Shown: positions 22,901-35,044 of the stretch, piece after piece | How positions within the stretch are numbered: the stretch's first letter is position 1 | Layout of the letters: each line of letters starts with the position of its first letter | Source: Parietaria judaica | Taxonomy: Eukaryota; Streptophyta; Magnoliopsida; Rosales; Urticaceae | DNA length: 64,000 nucleotides | Direction: 5' to 3' | NCBI GenBank assembly: GCA_954871525.1 | Contig: OX940870.1 | Span: 6,107,501 to 6,171,500, forward strand | Translations under genes and position numbers: made by a program | The notes under the pieces: model-generated | Told to the model about the DNA's origin: nothing | The model's database searches: none | Seen by the model: only the letters and a program-made list of their open reading frames with translations

Positions 22901-24152
22901 AGGCCTCCCTGCTTCGTTGCGTAAGCCTTCGTCTGATTATGAATGTTGTCCTGGGTTGATTTCATGATTGTCTTTGTCAAATTGTTATGATATGATATGA
23001 TTTGATCTGATCTTTCTTCCTTGTGTTCTCCGATTTCCGTAGAAATGAAAAATAACTATAAATATATATATATATATATTATGTTTCATATATAAACTCA
23101 TTGTATTTACATAGTTTTCTTTTCCTCTATCGGACAGTGTTTATTTAATTCATGATAAATGTGGGGCAACTGATCACCGAAACGACAATAGGTATGAAAC
23201 GACATATTTTTCAAAACAGCATTAATAAAATCTAATGAGTTCACTAAATAAGCAAAACTACAATATAGGACCAAGGAGAGTACCGTGATTAATTACTTTC
23301 AAGGATAGTCAAAATGTATCTTTAGAATATATCCCCCTACAAATTTTGTAAGAACTCAAAACTTATCCATAAATTTAATATTTTATCTTCATGCATAGCT
23401 TTTTGTAATAAACTTTTTTCCAACTATGGCATCACAAAATAAAATTACTGTATACTTGTGCCGCTATTAATCGTAACTAGTTTACCTGCACCGCGCTTCA
23501 CACAATGGCGTTAAAATATTAGTTCGAACTTGGTTTAAGGGTCAAATTAATTTTCACTTTAATTTATGTAAATTTTAATTGTAATTAAATGGTTTATAAC
23601 ATCAATATTGCATACAGATTATTAAAATATTTTAAATAAAATTGTGTCACAAATATTGATCAAAATAAGCGAAATTGTATAAATATAAGAGTAATTTAAT
23701 GTTTTTTAATATTATTTAACAAATAGATTTCAGTATTTTATAATAACCATCTAACTTGTGAAAATTCAAAAAAAAATTAATTTCTTTTATTCCTGATAAA
23801 ATTTACAAACAGTAAAAATAGATTGAATTATATTTCTATATCATTGTGTCTTGTATTAATTTTGTTACAGGCTTTTTTCCGCTTATTTAACATTTATATT
23901 ATTTATAAAGAGATGAACCATATAACAAAACTTACGTAATGAAATAACTAATCAAGCAACTTTGCTTATGAACATGTATAACCTGAGAATGTACATATAT
24001 AGAAAACGTGAGGATGAACAACATAGTGTAGCAACATGATATACATTTTTTTCTTATACAAATTCATTTACCACTAAATTATTGTTTAACATGAGTAAGG
24101 ACAAAAAATGTAAAAAGAAGTTTTAAATAAAATTTGTTTGGCTTATACTAAG
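22901..24152. other. Spacer downstream of heat shock copy 2
   Basis: It has an AT microsatellite at 23062-23080 and two AAACGACA motifs near 23180-23205. A phrase aagaactcaaaacttat (about 23350) recurs at about 31993 downstream of the truncated copy, so the duplication unit extended beyond the gene. Near 23480 actagtttacctgcaccgcgc looks like a decayed terminus of another repeat family. No gene. Confidence 0.4.
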
Positions 24153-26620
24153 TAGAGCTGCACGTGACGTCCCCGCGACGCGTCGCGACTAAGTCGCCAA
24201 AATCGCGAGAACGTTGTGGCGTGTGTGGTCGCGGGTAGTCGCGAATTGGTCGCGATTTGAGGAGGAAGGGAGAGAGTGGTAGTTTTTTATGGTTGCGGCA
24301 AAAGTTGTATATTTGGTTCCAATGTTTAATTTTATTAGTTTTTAGCCGAATTTAAGTGTTAAAAATGTAAATTTGTAACATATTATTATTTTTAAAAATT
24401 TAATAACAAATAAATAAATATAACAAAACGAGATATTAAAAAAAAGAGCTGTATTATTCATTGTGAATATTAAAATAAGGTGGAAGAAAGCTGTAATATT
24501 CAATGTAAACATTACAAGATGCCTCACTAAAACCTCTCTTGTAAAACCTTCGTAGGGACTAAAAACCAAGAAAGGAAAGAGCACATTATTATTGGCGCTA
24601 ACTTTGCATCACTCGGGGAACCAGGCGTTAAACCTTTCAGTCATAAGCTCAAGCTCGGTTGGTTCGGAACGTTGGCCGATTACGGGGTTGCGGAACATCC
24701 AATCGTTCAACACCACGACTTGCTCGAAGTGTGTGTTGGTTATTGACGACCTCCGATCGTCGATGATATTCTGAGTTGTACTGAATGCGCTCTCCGAAGC
24801 AACGCTTGAAATGGGGATGGACAGTATATCCCTCGCCATTCTCGCCAATATCGGGAATCTTTCCCGTTCATTCTTCTACCACTTGATGACATCGAACTCA
24901 GATGATTGGTCGTCGATCCTAAGGCCGTAGTACCGCTTCACTTCGTCTGGTGCGCCGTCCGTGTCGTCCGTCCGTGCCAGTGGCGTACCGGATCTCGATG
25001 CTTCCCCGCGATCTAATCTTTGCTTGAGTCTCCGGCTAAACTCTAAAGCGGACTTGGTTGGGCTTTCCATCACTGTCCTCCGCTCTGCCTCGACGTTGAA
25101 CTGTGGGAACCGCCGGTCGTATTCCCTGTACAATTCATAAAACGCTTCATTAATAACCTTAATGTAATCAGAGTAGTCCACCCCTATGTTTTGCCCGATT
25201 GCTAACATTAACGGACCGAAAGTAAACATAATACGAGGGTCTAATATAGAACCGAAGCAATACGAAAAAAGGGGTGGATCCAATAAATTTTGATTTTTTC
25301 AACCATTCCTTGAATCAAGTGAGCAATAATAGGGTCGTTTTCGTATTCTGTAAAAGTGTTAGTAATTTCAAATAGACCCGAAAGACCATGATTCAAAGAA
25401 GGGCGTTTTTTGTTAGAAAAATTTAAAGTAACAGCATAAAAGGGTTTAAGGAATTTGGTGAATTTTTCTGCGGTTGCCCATTCCGACTCCGAGATTCGCG
25501 CTGACGACTCGAGTTCCTTGTGGAGGAAGTGGTCCAACGGTAGCCTCTGCTTACACACGACTGAAACTTTTAGATAAGTAGAGTTCCACCGTGTATTATT
25601 ATCTAATCCGAACCTGTTAGCTTTATGATTGTGTTCTTTACAAAATGACTAAGTTTTATTAATTATTACCCGGTCCGAGCACGTCGAGGACGGCCAACGG
25701 AGGCTTCACCGGCTTCTTGATGGGAAGGTTCAGGGGAACTACGGTGGTACGAGCCGAAAACGGAGCCATGGATAGAGGGCGCCGTCGGAAGATCGGCATC
25801 ATCGGCGTGTTAAGTTTCTTGAAAGTCGGCATCATTGGCGCGTTGAGTTTCGTCTTCGTCGGGGTGTTGGACTTCTTGACCGGCTTGTTGTTGAAGCATG
25901 AGGGCAAAAAACGGATCGTTGTTTCCCGCCCTTAATTGATGTCCGCGTCGACCAAAACTTGGGGCACACGCTCCGGATTGGCGTCGTGCGCGCCCATCGC
26001 CTAGACTAGACTAGGTCGTGGAGACCGTACCGTATCATCGGGGTAATCGGGATTTGGTGGGGAAGGAAATATTTCTCTCGGTAGCATAACGGGAATGTAG
26101 CCGTCGGGCGTAGGTTGGCCTTGATCCCCGGGTTGGAATTGGGGTTCCAATCTCCTAGCCGTCCTTCGACCCCCGAAATTACCGCTTCTTCGAGACATAA
26201 TAGAGAACTTGAGAACTTTAGAGAACTTTGAGAATTGAGAGAACTTTGAGAATTTGAGAGAGAGATGGAAGATTGTTGGTGAGGAAATGAGGGAGGAAGG
26301 GGTGATATTTATAGGGTTAGAGGAGATAGTTGGGTGGGTGAATAATTATTGTGGTGGGTGATTTTTTTTTTGAAATTCGGGTAAAAATTTAGGGATTTAC
26401 GCCAAAACAAACACAAATTTCGCATACCCATCGGATCAGTGACGTGGCATCATCTTGGCCGTCCGATCATGTGCGCGGATCGAGCCTCCACACGTCGCGA
26501 TCAAGGCTGCACGCCGCGATTCGTCGCGAATTACGGGCTGCACGTCGCGAACGTCGCAACTTTCAATATTGCGTCGCGACAAGTCGCGGTCCTGGTTGGG
26601 GACGAAAATGTGCAGCTCTA
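24153..26620. mobile_element. hAT transposon, internally deleted, 2,468 bp, perfect 8-bp duplication
   Basis: The ends are tagagctgcac (left) and gtgcagctcta (right), an 11-bp perfect terminal inverted repeat. ATACTAAG flanks both sides (24145-24152 and 26621-26628). The subterminal 100-120 bp at each end is dense in gtcgcgac-type palindromes, probable transposase-binding sites. It carries a minus-strand transposase relic missing its central part. The clean duplication and few lesions suggest a fairly recent insertion. Confidence 0.92.
24609..26198 (-). pseudogene. hAT transposase relic
   Basis: hAT transposases cut and paste DNA using an RNase H-like core; their C terminus dimerises. Minus-strand segments in order: 26198-26001 (Gly/Arg/Pro-rich N terminus starting MSRRSGNFGG), 25907-25659 (repeated TP-M-P-FKKLNTPMMP motifs), 25640-25241 (DNNTRWNSTYLK then a segment of the catalytic-core type), 25283-24876 (CFGSILDPR onward) and 24848-24609 (the dimerisation motif ISSVASESAFSTTQNIIDD). 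Lesions: a one-base frameshift near 25274, a TAG at 24876-24878 where a Trp is expected, and apparent loss of the BED zinc finger and part of the core between the N-terminal and TRWNST segments. It cannot make a complete enzyme as it stands. Confidence 0.85.
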
Positions 26621-26628
26621 ATACTAAG

Positions 26629-27480
26629 TAGCCAACAATTTTTTTATTTTTCTTTATGAAAATAAAAAAAATTACAACAAAAAGTGAATATTCTAAAAGC
26701 GATTAAAAGTGAAAGTTAAAAAGAAACCTTCTTGCTCTAAGTTTATAAGAGAATGAAAACTTAAAAATATCTAATCTATTGCATGTAATTTATTGCATAA
26801 TCGAGATCGTTGCATAATAACGTATAAGAACTAAATTTGTATAAAAGAAAATCTTACAGAATTGCTAAAGCTTTTACTGACTATAGTTTTGTAAGATACT
26901 TCATAAATTTGTTAAAAAAAATGAATGCAGCGCTTTGAAAACAATTTATAAAAGTTATAAGCCACATCTGAGATAATAATTATTGATTATTTTTAGAAGA
27001 ATTATTGAACGCTTAAAACCCCGGATTATTAATAAAAATTGAATATATGAAGAAAAAAAGTAATTTAAAAAATTGTTTAGGAGAAGTTGTTTTAAATTTT
27101 CTTGGCAACAAAATATTTTACATTTTGATTTAGATTATTATGTTTTAAATCTTCATGCTTAATGCACTTGTAGTGAGTGTCACACACACACTTAATCCAA
27201 AATAGGATTACATCACTTAGTCACATTAACGACTTTATCCAATTAATGAGATCGCACTTAGTTAATCAAGTCACGATCATTTTAAGTTCATATATTATGA
27301 TTATTAATTATTCTTCACATTGACTCGGTTGTGATAATAATTCCATATTATAGAAACTATGAACAAACATTCTATTTTACTCTACCAAAAACTATAATTA
27401 ACATAATAAGTAACATCTTTTATTCAACGACTTTGGTCAAAATCTTTTATAATAAGAGAAAAAACAACTTATTTAAGTCA
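26629..27480. other. AT-rich intergenic DNA
   Basis: No gene or element ends recognised. A short CA run lies at 27182-27191. Confidence 0.4.
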
Positions 27481-28865
27481 CATGTCAAACAACAATAAGT
27501 CCGGCGAAGCCAGACAAAGGCCCACGTACATACATATCGGAGCAATCCCAAGGGGGCCTACAAAAATTGTGCCACATACAACATATACAACTATAAAGTC
27601 TATAAATAATAATAAATAAATAAATAAATAAATAAATAAAGATACAATGTGTAGTCGCCGTATAATGCAAAAAAGCTACCCGCCAAGATCAATCCGGTCA
27701 CTCCGCGTCATCATCTCGCTGCACGGCGCTGACCTGATCGCCCTGCTCAGCCATCATATCATCGTCCATCACAGGGACGCTCGGACCTGCACCATCGCCA
27801 AGGAGACCACGGTTGTCGGCACCGTCAACACTGATGCTCGTGCTGGCACAGAACTCCTCGTGGACCACAGCGTCAAAGTCGTTGTCAAGAAAAGGCTGGG
27901 GGTATAGCAAAGACAAAATTGTCGCCGATCTTCCTCTGTTCCACCAAAATAGATTTGGAATCACTACCTCGACGCGGATCTAACTATAGATATGACATTG
28001 ATTATCATATTCTGCTTCGAGAATTTGCAAAAAATTATCCTCTATTTACACAATTAAATAGAAACAAAAACAACAAACAAGAGAATAATTACTTGAGGTT
28101 AGATATCTGGATTATCATTAGTACTTTCTCAAGTCTATATCAGCATCCCAAAACTTTTGTTCCTCTTCTTCTTTTCATTTCTCATGTTTCTTACAAAATC
28201 GTCGCAACTTACGCTTGCCGGAGACTATTGGCAACTTGGAGACTATTGGCAACTTTTCCGTAAGTTTTGTACTTTTCAATCGGTTTACCCTCACTTTTCG
28301 TCGCTGATGATCGCTGGGCGTACTGCAAAAAGGAGAAAAGTTAGATACTTTTCGAGTAGTTTTCAAAAAATTAAAACAACAAGCTAATCGAGATTTCGAG
28401 CAACAACAAGTTAATCTTCACAGGGGTTTAACAATGATCAAAGTACTGGTGCCAGGTTCGCCGACTGCCCGAAAGTCGAGATTTCGAAGCCAAACAAACA
28501 AAAAATCAGAGATTCAGTAGCTAGTCTATTTCCTTGAAATCCAAGTACTGACCTGCGTTTGGGTCTGTGAGAAAAGTATAGAAATGAGCGGTCTCGGGTT
28601 GAATTTGAAACGGGAAGGGGCTGAAGGTACAGAGAGATAAGCTTCCGTGAACAAGGTTGAGGCAAGGAGCTCAAGATTTATAGACAGAATAGAACAGGGG
28701 TCAAGTTTCCAATTCCAATATGTGTGTTGATTTTGGAAGTGAGAAGAGAGAGATACGATGAGTCGGTCAAAGGTTGTCAACGCGTGGTAAGTGACAGAGG
28801 AAAAAAAACAGGAGAGGTGATGTGATGGGTCGGTCAAAGGGGCTGTCAGCGAGGAAGCTTATCAA
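27481..28865. other. Unassigned GC-richer block, no recognised gene
   Basis: It contains an (AAAT)n microsatellite at about 27606-27638. A minus-strand frame at 27964-27698 encodes an acidic 88-residue peptide rich in Asp/Val (ending VSAVQRDDDAE); it matches nothing I recognise and may be the last exon of a dead gene or captured fragment. Short frames between 28438 and 28837 on the minus strand lack start context and family resemblance. A tandem duplication of ggagactattggcaac lies at about 28219-28254. Confidence 0.3.
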
Positions 28866-28869
28866 TAGC

Positions 28870-29175
28870 TAGAGAGTTGTGCATGGCGACGTCGCGACCC
28901 GTCGCGGTTTGGTCGCCGAAAATTGCGGGAAGAGAAGTCGTGATGCATCGTGACCGGCGAGCTCGTGATGGTTCGCGATGAGAGAGACAGAGAGAGGGTA
29001 TGTGAGAGAGAGAGAGATTCGGAGAGAGAGAGGCCGAGGTAGACGGAAATCGCGACGGTTGAAGTTAGTCGCGACTGATTACGACTTTTACCGCAAAATC
29101 GCAATTCGTCGCGAACCACGAGAAAACGTCACGGTGCGTTGCGAACTAAACTCACAGTATTTTTGTACAGCTCTA
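28870..29175. mobile_element. About 306-bp hAT MITE related to the 24153 element
   Basis: The ends tagagagttgtgca and gtacagctcta are diverged versions of the 24153-26620 termini, and the subterminal DNA has the same gtcgcgac-rich composition. The presumed 8-bp duplication is imperfect (atcaatag against gttaatag, boundary ambiguous by one base). Its centre is a GA-rich tract. It was probably mobilised by the same transposase family and is older than the larger copy. Confidence 0.68.
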
Positions 29176-29509
29176 GTTAATAGTTACTACTTACTATAAA
29201 ATAAGAGTTAATCGTTGTATAAGTATTTAACTTTTGATCAACTAGGACTGTATATCTTCAAATTCATTAAGAGCGAATAAATTTCTAAAAATTGAAATTC
29301 ATTCACGTTTGACTAACAGCCGTGTCAGAATTGACGTGGTTGTCGCATCATCTGCCACATCATGAATAGAAGAGGCTGTCATTGCCAACGGAACGAGTTC
29401 AATTGGTGTTACCACTTACCATATTGTAAAATATGAATTTAAATATGTCATACATATATATTAATATGTAATATTTTTTATTACTATACGTGAATTTTTT
29501 AGAACGGGC

Positions 29510-30360
29510 TCAAGTTAACTTTGTTGGGCTAGGGTTCGTTGGCTTTTTGAGATCGTTTTGGGTTGACTTCTCACACCGGGCTCGGTTTGACTTTTTTTAT
29601 ATCGGTTCTGAATTGTCCTTTTACAAAGATTCAATTAGACTTTTTAATATCGTTTTGGGTTGACTTTTTACGTTGGGCTCGAGTTGACTTTTTGAGCCGG
29701 TCAGAGGTTGAGTATATCGAATCATCTCGGATTGATTTTTTTTAGGTCGGTCTCAGATTGCCTTTTCACTTTGTGTCACATTGCTTTTTAGGTCGATCTC
29801 GAGTTAACTTTTCCAGGTCGGGTCTTGAGTTGACTTTTTTGGGTCGGGCAGTCTCGTGATGACTTTTATCGAAAATGTTAAAATGACACAAACTGAAAAA
29901 CACAACCCGAGACCGACCTAAAAAAGTCAAATTGAAATCGGCCAAAAAAGTCAAACCAAGACTGATTCGGTAAAGTCAATTGGAGATCGGCATAAAAAAT
30001 TGACCCGAGCCCGTTCCAAAAAAGTCAACCCGAGGATGAACCAGAAAAGGTAAGCCGAGAGCGGTCGAAAGAGTTTAACCAATACCGAAACGAAGAAGCC
30101 AACGTGACGCAAAGCATAAAGTCAACTCGAGACAAAACTAAAAAATCAACTCAAGACCCGACAAAAAAGTCAAACCAAGACTGACTCGATAAAATTAACT
30201 GGAGACCGATTCAGAAAAGTCGGCCCGAGCCTGATTCAAAAAAGTTAAACCGAGAGCGGACGGGAAAAGTCAAACTGAGACTGATCGAAAAAGCCAACCC
30301 AAGATCGGTAAGATCGGTATGAAAAAAATAAACCCAAAACCGCCCCGAAAAATGTTAAGT
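29510..30360. repeat. Long degenerate inverted repeat made of GTTGACTTTTT units
   Basis: The left arm (about 29510-29870) is a degenerate tandem array with a period of about 30-37 bp around the phrase tcggGTTGACTTTTT. The right arm (about 29890-30355) is the same array in reverse complement (AAAAAGTCAAccCGAgacCG). The arms would fold into an imperfect hairpin of several hundred base pairs with a short loop near 29870-29895. No protein is encoded. The same unit appears at 44930-45060 in one orientation. Confidence 0.75.
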
Positions 30361-30499
30361 GAGAAATCTTTATAAACTGTCGTATTTTTAAATTTTGTTA
30401 GACCGTTCGTATTTGTCGATCTTTATTATTAAAAAGTTTTTTATATACAATGTCGTACATAAAATTATAAATATCTATTGTTTTGAGAAATGACACCAA

Positions 30500-30580
30500 A
30501 AGAATTTGGTGCAATGGTGAGTTCTTTGCCTTTGAAATCCCATGTCCCTGATCCGATTCCCTACAAGGCCAAATTTCTAA
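30500..30580 (+). repeat. Possible SINE head (tRNA-like A and B boxes)
   Basis: The phrase tttggtgcaatggtga (A-box like) is followed about 30 bases later by tgatccgattccc (B-box like), the spacing typical of tRNA-derived plant SINEs. The tail and target duplication are not clear. Confidence 0.35.
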
Positions 30581-30800
30581 AAATATAATTGCCTGACGAT
30601 GTGTCAACTTACGTTGCGGATTATATTGGATATTGGTATTTAAAATGTTGTGTCAAATAAAATAAAATATTATATCCTCAGGAATAGTTTAAGAAAAAAA
30701 AAAAAGAGAGAAATAACTGAATAGACATTAAAATAAGTTGGTCAAACAAATTATAATATTTACTAGAATTTACTAGAATCTTCCTTCATCTTCTTCGCTA

Positions 30801-30846
30801 CATTCGTCCCGAACTTTCTTCACTCCTCCCAATCCCCTCTATAAAA
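30801..30846 (+). promoter_or_regulatory. Orphan heat shock promoter of the truncated copy
   Basis: A cGTCccGAActTTC HSE (about 30805-30818) and a TATAAAA box at 30840 are retained with the layout of copies 1 and 4. If active, it would drive a transcript from the stub and downstream DNA. Confidence 0.7.
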
Positions 30847-30973
30847 CCTTCGCACCGTTACCCCAATTGCAGATCATCGATACACTCCAAAGCAAACAGT
30901 CGTAATTAAGAAGCTTCCAAGCAATTAAGCAAACACGATTGCAGCGATCATTACGAGGAAGAGGCCGAGAGCA

Positions 30974-31027
30974 ATGGACCTGCGAGTGATGGGCTACGAC
31001 CACCCTCTCTTCTCCACGCTGCAACAC
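30974..31027 (+). pseudogene. Truncated class II small heat shock gene (18 codons left)
   Basis: The promoter, leader and first 54 nt of coding sequence match the intact copies (Q18 as in copy 2). Homology then stops abruptly at 31027, and the frame runs only seven more codons to a TAA. The alpha-crystallin domain is absent. The breakpoint looks like one deletion or rearrangement, because no eroded remainder of the gene follows. Confidence 0.88.
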
Positions 31028-32170
31028 GTAATAAATCAATTTGAAGATTAAAAAGGGACATAGGACTACTCTCATTACGTCATCCTTTCTCGGACGGGAA
31101 GGGTCAATTGACCGTGAAAACGACAACAAAGTTTGAAGCGACAATTTTTCGGTTCGCATTCTCAGTTTGATTTACTAAGCTGTGAGTAACGGAGACTTGC
31201 GGTTGAAGAACTGTGGACACAATCAGCGAGGGATTCATTGTTTGACACTTTGACCATCAACTAGAGTGTTCTCTTTAAAATTTAGTACAAAAAACAAATA
31301 GCAAAAATTGAATAACGTGATATTAAAATTAAGAAATCTTGCAAAAAAATCTAACTTGTATAATTCATCTCTTAAAAATTCTTAATTAATAAGGTAATTA
31401 TGCACATGAAAAGGCATTACTTTAATATATAGATTTAACTTTCTTTACTTTTCGAAAATTTTGCAAAAGATCACTTGACCCTGTTTATAATTTATTAATA
31501 TAATCTTCATTTATGGTTAGAGGAAAGCCGTAATAACATGGAAGAACTTAAAAAACAACTTAAAAAGAACGACAAAACAAACTTAGAACAATAAAAATAA
31601 TAAATTGTTTATCTTTTAAGAGAATAAACTAATAAAACAACATAAATGCAAGAACGCGCTGAAAAGACGTAAAAGTACGACAACTATTGAGGAATTTACC
31701 GATTATCTTATCTTATTGTTTTTTTTTTTTTTTGAAAGATTATAATACTGTTTTATTCTTATGAAACTAAGAATGAAACCGTTGTAGGTAATTTACGCGA
31801 TACATTTGTGACATATATTCTTATGGAAATACTAATGGAGTTATTACAATTTAATGATGCTTCTGCCTTCTAGTATCAATATTAATAAAAAAAGGCAAAA
31901 TCTAAAAACAAAAATAGGAATATTAAATATTTATTTCTATATCTTGCCACATCTATGACTCAAACATTTTTTATTAATACATATATTATTTAAGAACTCA
32001 AAACTTATACATACTTTCATAATATCATGTTTATGTATAGTTTTAGTTTCATTATTGACAGCAATGTACTATATGTTTTTCTTAAATATAATTATTAAAA
32101 CCCTTTAATTCTAAACTCTACATTTTTACAAGATTTATTTAAAATAAAAACTAATGTTGTTAAGTTACAC
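31028..32170. other. AT-rich spacer downstream of the truncated copy
   Basis: It carries AAACGACA-like motifs at about 31117-31145 and the aagaactcaaaacttat phrase at about 31993, both shared with the flank of copy 2. No gene. Confidence 0.4.
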
Positions 32171-33553
32171 TTAAGAGTGTGTAAGGGTGTGTATTTTGCC
32201 TTTTTAAAAATAGAAAGTAAATTAACTAGAAATCAAAATATAATGTATATTGTATTGTTAATACACAAAAATGTACTAACTATGAACTTGATCCACGATA
32301 TGAGCCCTGAGACAGACCCAGTGGTCACGTGGGCGATCAAAGAGAATTCACCGACGATCGCTCAAGCTGGACACAAATTTTTCGTCTTCGACGACCATCC
32401 TTGCTATTCTTGGTGATCTTTGATGAATTTCTTTCCTCGGAAAGGTCTTCGGCAGCGGGAGGACCTTGAAAAAACAAAAGATTGATGTCGCACCTCCGTC
32501 TACCGGAAACTGTCTGCGTATCCTTCCTCCCGGATCAGGTCATCACGTAGTTTAAGGTTTATGATAAATGGATGAATAACGAGGCCGTTTGTATCGTTGT
32601 TGGAGCCGATGATGGCGGCACGATGGTCACCTTCGTGTCCGAATAGGGTATTACCGATGAGGGTGTCGTGATAGACGTCGTGTTGATTGACCCATGCGAC
32701 AAGGGTCTTAACCAGCAAGGGTCAAGTCTTGGACAACGCTAGTCTTAGTATCCCTTCTGAGAAGTGAAGTCGTATGACTATGTCGACCTCTGGGGTTCTT
32801 GGCAGGCCTTGGAGTGTCTTCCTACGAAGAGAGAATCAATGCCATACAAGCGGGAAAAATTTCCCAGGTGGAATAATCTCTAGAGAGGGAAACTCTGAAT
32901 TTAGATAGAGAAGTTCCGAAGAAAGAATTTGTAAAAAAAGAGGAGGGCCCTCCTATTTATAGGTAAAAGGAGTGGACCTTTTTCCTTGATTTGAGAGAAT
33001 AATCGAGAATATGCCCCCTTAAATGCCCCAGGAAATGGAGCCATTAGCCTAGCCAAGGAAGGCTTTCCGTGACTCTTTTTCGTGGCGTGGGGTTAATCGG
33101 TTGCTTCGTGGCTAGTTTGTAGCATCTTTGGGGTGTTTGCGAGCTTGAATGTAAGTCTGGGGGAATCTCGGAGACCTCTTGAGGATTGTTGTAAACTATG
33201 GTATTCTTTTAATGTGCAACTATTGTGAGATATAGCCCCGTCAATGTTATCGACGAAGAGTATATCTTCGTCGAGGTGGCTTATCGGCGACAAGGAATTG
33301 TTACCCGGCGACGATACACGTCAGGAGGTTCTTCGGGTAGTTTGCCGGGAAGTTCTTCGGTATGTTTGTTGGGTTGCCCGACTCGTCTTCATGGATGTGG
33401 ACTTCGGTCTTGTGCTCATTCTTTTGGGCCTTCAGGGTCCTGGGCCTCATCAAATAAGTTGGGTCTTGGACATTCGGTTTTTGACTTTTTCTATGAAATT
33501 TGACTTTCAATAGATGATATTCAATTTTTATATATTCGAGAAAAATAGGCATA
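32171..33553. other. Unassigned block, possible old retroelement
   Basis: GC content rises relative to the flanks. On the minus strand a TATA-like ctataaatagg (about 32955) is followed by a T-rich leader and short frames (32718-32500 and others) with no family I recognise. The composition and promoter-like layout suggest an eroded LTR element, but no paired LTR or coding domain was found. Confidence 0.25.
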
Positions 33554-33558
33554 CCATA

Positions 33559-34926
33559 TGTTGATGCCGTTTTTTGGATCAAACACTGTTGAGGCCCAAG
33601 TTGTGGATTTTGGGCCTGGCCCAATGTCGTTCGTTGACGTGGCAGGCTTTTGTAGACTTCTGTGTGGGCCTTGGCTGGCCTTTGTTACGGGGATGACAGA
33701 TTTGCTGTCTGTGGTCTCTCCTTCCGATCCCGTTGACTTTGGGGTGGTCGGCGTTGACTCTGAGGTGAGGTTTTGATTGACCGATTCGGGGACTCTGAGT
33801 TGGTATCTCTGGACTTTCTTGGATCGAAGGTCTCGTGGCCGTTCAGGGTCCGGGCGATCGGGGTGGCTCACTACCTGTTACCGCAGAGCCTGGAGATGAC
33901 CAGGCCGGGTTTCGTACAGGTTCGGAGTCCACGCGGATCGGGGGTACCAGTGAACGGGGGAGTGCATTCGTCCAATATATAGATCCAGAGACCCCTCTCA
34001 GGGTGATCCCTCGGTCGTCCGGATCTTAGAGGGAATTTCTCAGACCTGACCCTACGACCTAAATAGTGGGCCCCGTCACTTGTCCCCAGACTATCCCAAC
34101 AGCCGCATAGTGGACCGAAGATAGGCTAGACACAATGTGGAACGGAGCCTATCAGGCGGGTCGTGGTCTTATGAAAATTCCTCCAGGGCTTCCGCTTTTA
34201 CGAACTATCTCACTTTCTGAGCCTGAAAAATGTAACACCCGAGGTCAAGGGAAACAGGGGGGGTACCCCCTGATTCACCTCCGACGCTCAACATTAGTAT
34301 AATATTTGAGGGGAGGCGAGTATATCGGGGGTAGAGAGAGAGAGAACTCGAGTCGAGTGAGTTTGAATGAGTTACCGTTATACTGAACTGAGCTTCTATT
34401 TATAATAGGGTCCGGGGGCCCATGTGCAATATAATATTGTCCCAAGGGTCCCTGGGCAATTATTTATTTATTTTCAGGTCCCTGGATCAAGATGGTACGA
34501 TCCCGGCCGTCCGAGCGGGATCGGACGGCCCACAAATCTTGCAAGATGGCCACTTGCTTGCAAGTGGCGTGCAAGTGGGGAGGGATCAGCCCCCAAGTGG
34601 GGCTGGTGGCAGCCAGTGGGGCCCACGGTCTGGGGCAGCAAGGGGATCGCGCCACGTGGCGCGATCTTGTGGGTTGTCTCACCCGTGGGTCCCACGGAGA
34701 GGTGTTTTGTTGTTTTTCGCTCCCGGTCCCGTCCCGTGTCCGTTTTTCACAAATCTTATGTCGTTTTTGGGTGTTTTCATATTTTTAGGAACACCTGGAC
34801 ACTTCGTTTTGCGAAAACGGGCCTCCGGAGAGAACTTTGGTGTTTAAAAATGATTTAATTAATAAAGAAATGATTAATTAAATAATCTTTCTTTATTTAA
34901 TGCACTTTACAAAAATACCCCCAACA
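33559..34926 (-). repeat. 3' LTR of the gag-only element
   Basis: It differs from the other LTR at about nine visible positions plus a 2-bp GA-repeat indel, so identity is over 99 percent. Short frames inside both LTRs are the same chance frames repeated, not genes. A long GA run (about 34336-34349) is the length-variable site. Confidence 0.95.
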
Positions 34927-35044
34927 TTAACCCCCCAGTTTTGCGGAAGGCTTTGCCTTGTGGAAAACTTTCTTTGCTTGTAGGGGGATTTTTGGCTTTT
35001 ACCTTTTGGAAAGATGTACGGTGGCGTCTCTGGGATGAACACTC

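Noticed and set aside
33225..33513. Short plus-strand frames next to the left LTR
   Set aside because: No recognisable protein; they lie in eroded repeat DNA.
34422..34858. Frames of 141-144 residues repeated at 34422 and 39299
   Set aside because: They lie inside both LTRs and are duplicated with them; the sequence is promoter and untranslated DNA.
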